Shown here piece by piece: positions 5,529 to 9,158 of a stretch of 9,158 nucleotides of DNA (the stretch's first letter is position 1; each line of letters starts with the position of its first letter). Source of the stretch: VYFG01 sp964403545 (GTDB taxonomy: Bacteria; Pseudomonadota; Gammaproteobacteria; Arenicellales; Poriferihabitantaceae); contig CAYOGN010000169.1 of NCBI GenBank assembly GCA_964403545.1, positions 1 through 9,158 of the forward strand, written 5' to 3'. The translations under genes were made by a program, and so were the position numbers. Below the pieces are notes generated by a model. The model was not told where the DNA came from and made no database searches. It saw only the letters and a program-made list of their open reading frames with translations.

Positions 5529-7514
5529 ATGAGCTATTTTGAAGATCAATTAAATGCTGACCGCAGCTTGAATGAGCTGCAGCAACTAATTGAGAGTATT
5601 TATGGCTGGATGGATAAGAGTCGTTATCATAACGAGCAAACCAGGGAGCGATTCAGTCATGTTCGTAAAATACTCGCGGATCAACATCGGAATGTGCTGT
5701 TTCTGGCAGAAACTTCCCGCGGTAAAAGCGAGCTCATCAATGCGACAATCTTTGGTAATCTGGGTAGTCGGTTTCTCCCTTCGTCTCCGGGCCGTACCAC
5801 TCGCTGTACCACAGTACTGGAATTTCAGCAATCCCGGCTTCCATCCATTCGCCTGCTGCCCGTTCGCGCCGCTAAAAATATACAGCACCAGCCGTTAAGT
5901 ATGTTGCTGGAAGATGAATCTGTCTGGCAGCACACCCTTTTCTCAATGCGAGAGAAAAAAGGAATAAAAAAATCCCTTAACCAGGTTGCAGAATTTGAGC
6001 TGGTGTCTCCGGAGGTCGCAAAATCACTTGGGTTTATCCATGATCTGGAGGAAAAGACATTGGATAGCCTGGATATGGTTGATGGCCTGGTTTCAATTCC
6101 AAAATGGCGTCATGCAATTATAAATTACCCCCATTCATTACTGAAGCAGGGTCTGCGGATTATTGACACCCCGGGTCTCAATGCACTTGGTGCCGAGCCG
6201 GAGCTCACCTATCAGGCACTGGAGTCATCTCACGCCATCGTTTTTGTGGTGTCGGCTGACACCGGGGTCACCCGTTCTGAATACCAGACCTGGCGCGATC
6301 ACGTACGTGGCGGTAATACCAGCAATATTATTGTAGTGATCAACAAAATTGACCTGCTATGGGACGAGTTGAAGAGCCGGACCGAGATCGAGCAGGATGT
6401 CAAAAAACAAATTCGCGAAGTTTCGCGAATTCTGAAAGTGCGCCCGGATCAGATTTTCCCGGTTTCGGCGCAGAAAGCCCTGGTGGGCCGAGCCAGGGGT
6501 GATATGAAAATGATTACGGCTAGCGGAATCCAGCGCTATGAACAGGCCCTTGCAGACACCATCAACAATACCAATCAGAAACATATTCTTGATCAGGCGA
6601 TCAAGGAGATATCGCCAACTTTGCGCGTCATCCGCAGTGTACTGAGTCGTCGCATCCATGACACCGATGACCATATCAAGGTCCTTGATTCCAATCACAG
6701 CAACCAGGTTTCGCTAATGCAGAGTAGTGAAGAAAAGGTTGTCCGGGATATTAAAAATTACGACAAGGCGCGTGAGTACATCTTGACGCTCAAACAGGAT
6801 TTGCAGGAGGGTTATTCTCAATTTGTCCGTCATCTGGATTTAGTATTTCTTGACCGCATGATTGCATCCTATCGCTATGAAATCAGTAATCAGTTAACCA
6901 CGCCCGGACTACAACGGGAAATGAACGACTTTCATGCTGCGTCCATTGATCGTTTTCAGAAGGCGCTTTCGTATGTGCTCAGGTTGCAACAAAAGATTGA
7001 AAAAACCTTTGTTGTGGTTGAAAAAATCCTCAACGTCGAAGGGTTGACGGCACGTAAATTTGAACCCCATATTTACATCGATTCACTGAAAAAATTCCAG
7101 GCCAGTCATGCCAAACACAGCAAGGGATTTGGTATGGTCCTGACGGAGCAGCACGTCCTGCGTGATCGTTATCATGCATCGGTCATGGTGAAAATACGCA
7201 AGCTTTACAAGCAAACACGGGATGATGTGGATCGATGGTGTCGAACAGTTCTGGTTCCGCTGGAACTGGAACTTAAGGAGCGTGCCACCGAAATCATAAG
7301 ACGCCAGGAGAGCCTGGAGCGAATCAAAAACAAGGAAACGAAGGTAGTAGATGAAATTGCGAATTTACAACAATCATCCCGGTTACTTGCCCAGCGCACC
7401 AATACCGTAGATCACTTTGTACGCAGGCTGTCCGAATGTAGCGAGCGTAACAATAAATTTTCGGCAAACGTTGTCAATCTGCACGCGTCATCGGCCACCC
7501 GTAACGCTGGTTGA
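5529..7514 (+). CDS. Dynamin-like large GTPase
   Basis: This is a 661-residue protein of the bacterial dynamin-like class, which use GTP hydrolysis to act on membranes or as stress and phage-tolerance factors. The G domain shows G1 AETSRGKS (60-67, Lys66), G2 region RTTRCTT (89-95), G3 DTPGLN (213-218), G4 NKID (272-275) and G5-like VSAQK (312-316). G1 starts with Ala instead of the canonical Gly of GxxxxGKS. The insertion between G2 and G3 is long (over 110 residues). After about residue 360 the chain looks largely helical and charged, with likely coiled coils (about 380-430 and 590-640). No transmembrane helix or hydrophobic paddle is evident, so membrane contact, if any, would be peripheral or through a partner. 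The ATG at 5529 has only a weak GAAG ten bases upstream. It stands alone on its strand, convergent with a small gene at 7560-7814. Biological role is not determinable here. Confidence 0.88.
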   Translation: MSYFEDQLNADRSLNELQQLIESIYGWMDKSRYHNEQTRERFSHVRKILADQHRNVLFLAETSRGKSELINATIFGNLGSRFLPSSPGRTTRCTTVLEFQQSRLPSIRLLPVRAAKNIQHQPLSMLLEDESVWQHTLFSMREKKGIKKSLNQVAEFELVSPEVAKSLGFIHDLEEKTLDSLDMVDGLVSIPKWRHAIINYPHSLLKQGLRIIDTPGLNALGAEPELTYQALESSHAIVFVVSADTGVTRSEYQTWRDHVRGGNTSNIIVVINKIDLLWDELKSRTEIEQDVKKQIREVSRILKVRPDQIFPVSAQKALVGRARGDMKMITASGIQRYEQALADTINNTNQKHILDQAIKEISPTLRVIRSVLSRRIHDTDDHIKVLDSNHSNQVSLMQSSEEKVVRDIKNYDKAREYILTLKQDLQEGYSQFVRHLDLVFLDRMIASYRYEISNQLTTPGLQREMNDFHAASIDRFQKALSYVLRLQQKIEKTFVVVEKILNVEGLTARKFEPHIYIDSLKKFQASHAKHSKGFGMVLTEQHVLRDRYHASVMVKIRKLYKQTRDDVDRWCRTVLVPLELELKERATEIIRRQESLERIKNKETKVVDEIANLQQSSRLLAQRTNTVDHFVRRLSECSERNNKFSANVVNLHASSATRNAG

Positions 7515-7552
7515 GGGCAAAGACCGGGGCGATGCTCTCAATCAATTGCTCT

Positions 7553-7569
7553 AAAACCATTATGGTTTT
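7553..7569. other. Symmetric hairpin between convergent genes
   Basis: AAAACCAT (7553-7560) and ATGGTTTT (7562-7569) form a nearly perfect palindrome; as RNA, AAAACC pairs with GGTTTT around a five-base loop. It lies after the GTPase stop and covers the stop codon of the minus-strand gene. Being symmetric and ending in T on both strands, it may act as a weak bidirectional terminator, although the stem is short and there is no further T-run. Confidence 0.4.
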
Positions 7570-7814
7570 CCGAACCCCGTTATTTCGGTGACGATGGCCA
7601 TCATCTCCCGCTCAATCTCTTTCGCCAGGTGGCGGAACTCCTCAACCCGCTCAACAGATTTCCCGCTCCAGTATTGAATTGCCTCAGTCAGGCGGGCATG
7701 ATCTTCGAGTAATTCTCCGAGTCCGGTTTCGCTGGTACTGAGTTGCTCAAAGGTTGTGGCACAGTTTTTCAGCCACGGGGGTAGTGACGGGTCAGTCTTG
7801 TCTATCTGGGTCAT
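7560..7814 (-). CDS. Small acidic protein of unknown function
   Basis: I do not recognise this 84-residue protein. It is supported by a strong ribosome binding sequence, GGAAGGA (7824-7818), just before the ATG at 7814, and by protein-like composition. The N-terminus is Pro/Asp-rich (TDPSLPPWLKN), followed by one or two amphipathic helices rich in Glu, Arg and Leu (about 19-78, for example ELLEDHARL and VEEFRHLAKEIEREM), suggesting a small helical, possibly dimerising, cytosolic protein. There is no signal peptide, membrane segment or cysteine pair. It converges with the dynamin-like GTPase, separated by 45 bp, so the two are not co-transcribed. Upstream lies the nested palindrome at 7914-7997, which could bear on its expression. 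Confidence refers to its being a real gene. Confidence 0.65.
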   Translation of the reverse strand: MTQIDKTDPSLPPWLKNCATTFEQLSTSETGLGELLEDHARLTEAIQYWSGKSVERVEEFRHLAKEIEREMMAIVTEITGFGKP

Positions 7815-7913
7815 ACATCCTTCCGATTTTGTAAAGATTTCCCTGCAACGGAACCGGATTTATTACCGGTGGCTGCATTGGGATCGAAGCATGCAGAAAA
7901 AGGAGGATTAGGG

Positions 7914-7997
7914 GGGAGTAAGCTGGGGTAAGTTACAGGTAAGCTGTGAATCTATTGTGGCTGCCAGCTTACATGTTAACTACATCAGCTTACTCCC
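7914..7997. repeat. Nested 84-bp palindrome with four GTAAGCTG repeats
   Basis: Outer arms GGGAGTAAGCTG (7914-7925) and CAGCTTACTCCC (7986-7997) are perfect 12-bp inverted repeats. Inner arms GTAAGCTG (7939-7946) and CAGCTTAC (7965-7972) are perfect 8-bp inverted repeats. Both share one centre (7955/7956). On each side the copies start 21 bp apart, and a degenerate middle copy sits 10 bp in (GTAAGTT at 7928; GTTAACTAC, read on the minus strand, at 7983-7975). The copies thus recur every 10-11 bp, one helical turn. This could be a cooperative operator array for the divergent flanking genes or a long RNA hairpin. It might also be a small mobile element, though I found no target-site duplication. 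Confidence 0.75.
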
Positions 7998-8003
7998 TAT
8001 AAA
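7976..8003 (+). promoter_or_regulatory. Possible promoter overlapping the palindrome's right arm
   Basis: TTAACT (7976-7981) and TATAAA (7998-8003), 16 bp apart, resemble a sigma70 promoter (4 and 5 of 6). The -35 and spacer lie inside the right half of the nested palindrome, so a protein bound there would block or activate it. It would serve the frame that begins at 8060. The match is moderate. Confidence 0.3.
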
Positions 8004-8059
8004 CTGATCTGCAAAATATCATAGGGGCACTGTTTAAAAAGGTAATTTGAAGGCCTGAC

Positions 8060-8398
8060 GTGATATTTTTTAAATCAACATCAAAATTTACATTAAAAAT
8101 ATGGAATCAGGGTGCTTCCGCGGCAAACCTGTGCGATGTCCAGTTAAACGATGCGAATATTGCCTCCATCGTGCAGCAAGCAGGTAATCTGAAGAAGGAA
8201 TCTGGAAAGGACGACCATACTTGCCTGATGTATGCGCTTGGCAATGCGCTGCTGGAAACGACAGACGCAGTCAATGTCGTTAAATCATTCAATATCGTGT
8301 CGAACATGGTTCCAGACCACATCACCGTACCTGAGAATTTCCCGAACTATATTATCGGAAACAGAGACAAAAATGGAAACGGAAAGAGCCAGTTTTAA
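8060..8398 (+). CDS. Unrecognised 112-residue protein
   Basis: I cannot assign a family. The frame begins with GTG at 8060, with GAAGG (8049-8053) six bases upstream, a reasonable ribosome binding site. The product starts with a basic stretch (FFKSTSKFTLKIW), continues with a mixed helical-looking middle (NIASIVQQAGNLKKESGK and LMYALGNALLETTD) and ends in a polar tail (IIGNRDKNGNGKSQF). No signal peptide or membrane helix is convincing; there are two cysteines. It is preceded by the palindrome and a possible promoter and followed by 106 bp without a clear gene. It may be a real orphan gene or the remnant of a longer one, given the decayed sequence further right. Confidence 0.45.
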   Translation: MIFFKSTSKFTLKIWNQGASAANLCDVQLNDANIASIVQQAGNLKKESGKDDHTCLMYALGNALLETTDAVNVVKSFNIVSNMVPDHITVPENFPNYIIGNRDKNGNGKSQF

Positions 8399-8504
8399 TC
8401 AAATGTTCGCTAAAGAAAACACTGGAACCTTTTCCCAATCCCACACCATCTCCTGACCGAGACCAACTGGATAACGCCGCCCATCAATAATGTAGAAGAA
8501 GCAA

Positions 8505-8681
8505 ATGATTTATAGCATCTCATTCTGGGCCACCTACCTGACATCCACGGTAGCAATCACGCTCGCATTGCTCCAAAGTACTGGTAGCCTGGTTGCAATT
8601 CTGGTTTCCATACCAGTATCCTGGTTGATCGGAAAGTTGATTCAAATGATGATCGTGGCCAGGAAATTCAGCTACAAATAG
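8505..8681 (+). CDS. Small two-helix membrane protein, unknown
   Basis: This 58-codon frame encodes MIYSISFW followed by two hydrophobic stretches (about residues 8-24 and 28-50), separated by a short QSTGS turn, and ends with the basic tail ARKFSYK. That is the pattern of a small inner-membrane hairpin protein with its C-terminus on the cytoplasmic, positive side. AGAAGAAG lies 3 to 10 bases upstream of the ATG and may serve as a ribosome binding site. It has no signal peptidase site and no exosortase-type motif. It ends 34 bp before a WYL regulator remnant on the same strand. The family is not recognised; a chance open frame of this length is possible, but the hydrophobic-basic layout favours a real gene. 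Confidence 0.5.
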   Translation: MIYSISFWATYLTSTVAITLALLQSTGSLVAILVSIPVSWLIGKLIQMMIVARKFSYK

Positions 8682-8715
8682 CCGTAATGTGCTAACAGTT
8701 GCCGGAAAAATTAAC

Positions 8716-8912
8716 ATGGACCGAACCGATCGCTTTTATCGAATAGACCAGTTATTTCATAACAGGCCTGCGGTGCCCATGGAAATGCTCAAGAAAACCC
8801 TGGGCGTAGCCCGATGCCACCTTTCGATATTTGACTTCCAGGTGTATTCCATCCTGCTCCTGAAGATAGCTGGTCATAGCGAATAGATTACTCGCCTGGA
8901 GGGTTCATTTGG
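8716..8912 (+). pseudogene. WYL-family transcriptional regulator, N-terminal remnant with frameshifts
   Basis: The first 32 residues (MDRTDRFYRIDQLFHNRPAV, then PMEMLKKTLGVA) match the winged helix-turn-helix start of YafY-like WYL regulators, which usually open with MDRT-R-Y-IDQLL. At about 8812-8816 the sequence CGATGCCACC seems to carry one extra base. The expected recognition-helix ATF motif continues in the next frame (ATFRYL from 8816), and a third frame later gives IDYSPGGFIW (8883-8912), like the IxY-x-GGYR segment that follows the helix in intact proteins. The original frame stops at 8886. No WYL domain follows within the window. So this is a broken and probably truncated gene; an intact relative would exceed 200 residues. 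The later-frame matches are weaker evidence than the N-terminus. Confidence 0.65.
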
Positions 8913-8988
8913 TCCGAACATACGCATGCAACACTGATATGTTTTGAGAAATCAGTTGATGCATGGTGGGGCGACCTAGGGGAGCAAG

Positions 8989-9120
8989 GTGAATCGGGCC
9001 CAGGTGCGTGACGGGTGCCGGATGTTGCTGGAATTGATGCCTATCGTTATCGAGATCATGATGGAGACAAAAGACGAAGACTGGGGGGAGATCTATTTCC
9101 CGGTGATAGATAGCAATTAA
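8989..9120 (+). CDS. Short open frame near the edge, possible remnant
   Basis: From GTG at 8989 (AGGGGAGCAAG just upstream could serve as a ribosome site) 43 codons run to TAA at 9118-9120. The peptide has a helical hydrophobic core (RMLLELMPIVIEIMMETKDED) and an acidic end (IYFPVIDSN). It is not recognised. A frame on the opposite strand (8905-9153) is His/Pro/Gln-rich and looks like its antisense shadow. Since the preceding sequence is a decayed regulator, this may be the tail of another broken gene. Confidence 0.25.
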   Translation: MNRAQVRDGCRMLLELMPIVIEIMMETKDEDWGEIYFPVIDSN

Positions 9121-9158
9121 TCGAGAAGAGTTGATCAAATAATTCGACTCCATACTAT

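Noticed and set aside
7914..7997. CRISPR or replication-origin iterons
   Set aside because: The repeats are 8 bp, mirror-arranged and only four, with no spacer regularity, DnaA boxes, cas or rep gene nearby.
8905..9153. 82-codon minus-strand frame
   Set aside because: Its His/Pro/Gln-rich composition is typical of antisense; the plus-strand frame at 8989-9120 has more protein-like composition, though it is also uncertain.

Overview
The window reads as chromosome of a Gram-negative proteobacterium, most likely a gammaproteobacterium. That is an inference from the gene repertoire (moaC-moeA, thioredoxin, an exosortase of the E type, the N-terminal remnant of a WYL regulator) and from moderate base composition; no rRNA or other taxonomic marker is present. 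I see no tRNA, rRNA, CRISPR array, complete insertion sequence or prophage gene.

Left part (1-1884). A molybdenum cofactor pair lies on the minus strand: moaC (731-1213) followed 27 bp later by moeA, which runs off the left edge. Divergent from it, across about 280 bp, is a thioredoxin gene (1495-1884).

Centre-left (1885-3917). This is the most interesting part. A consensus-like sigma70 promoter (TTGTCA, 18 bp, TATAAT) stands directly before an unlisted 57-codon gene (1956-2129). Its product is little more than a signal peptide plus a VPEID-CTERM-like sorting signal (here VPEIS), a membrane segment and a basic tail. About 180 bp downstream on the same strand is a 536-residue fusion of an exosortase (Cys223, Arg270, His291) with a CPBP/CAAX-type intramembrane protease (E445-E446, R450, H486, H516, N520). 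This matches the exosortase E/protease, VPEID-CTERM type. Enzyme and apparent substrate thus form a compact sorting cassette. The gap between them carries an 11-bp hairpin that is not an intrinsic terminator.

Centre (4049-5211). A minus-strand pair follows: a VOC-fold (glyoxalase/dioxygenase-like) protein and a HAD phosphatase of the phosphoglycolate phosphatase type. They overlap by ATGA and are probably translationally coupled.

Centre-right (5212-7514). After a 317-bp gap with a structured-looking leader comes a 661-residue dynamin-like large GTPase. Its P-loop begins with Ala instead of Gly, and it has no visible transmembrane segment.

Right part (7553-9158). A small unrecognised acidic protein on the minus strand (7560-7814) converges with the GTPase. 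Next is an 84-bp nested palindrome (7914-7997) built from four exact copies of GTAAGCTG in mirror symmetry, with degenerate middle copies. Beyond it the sequence becomes sparse and looks partly decayed: an unrecognised 112-codon reading frame, a small two-helix membrane protein, a frameshifted start of a WYL-family regulator, and a possible coding remnant at the right edge.
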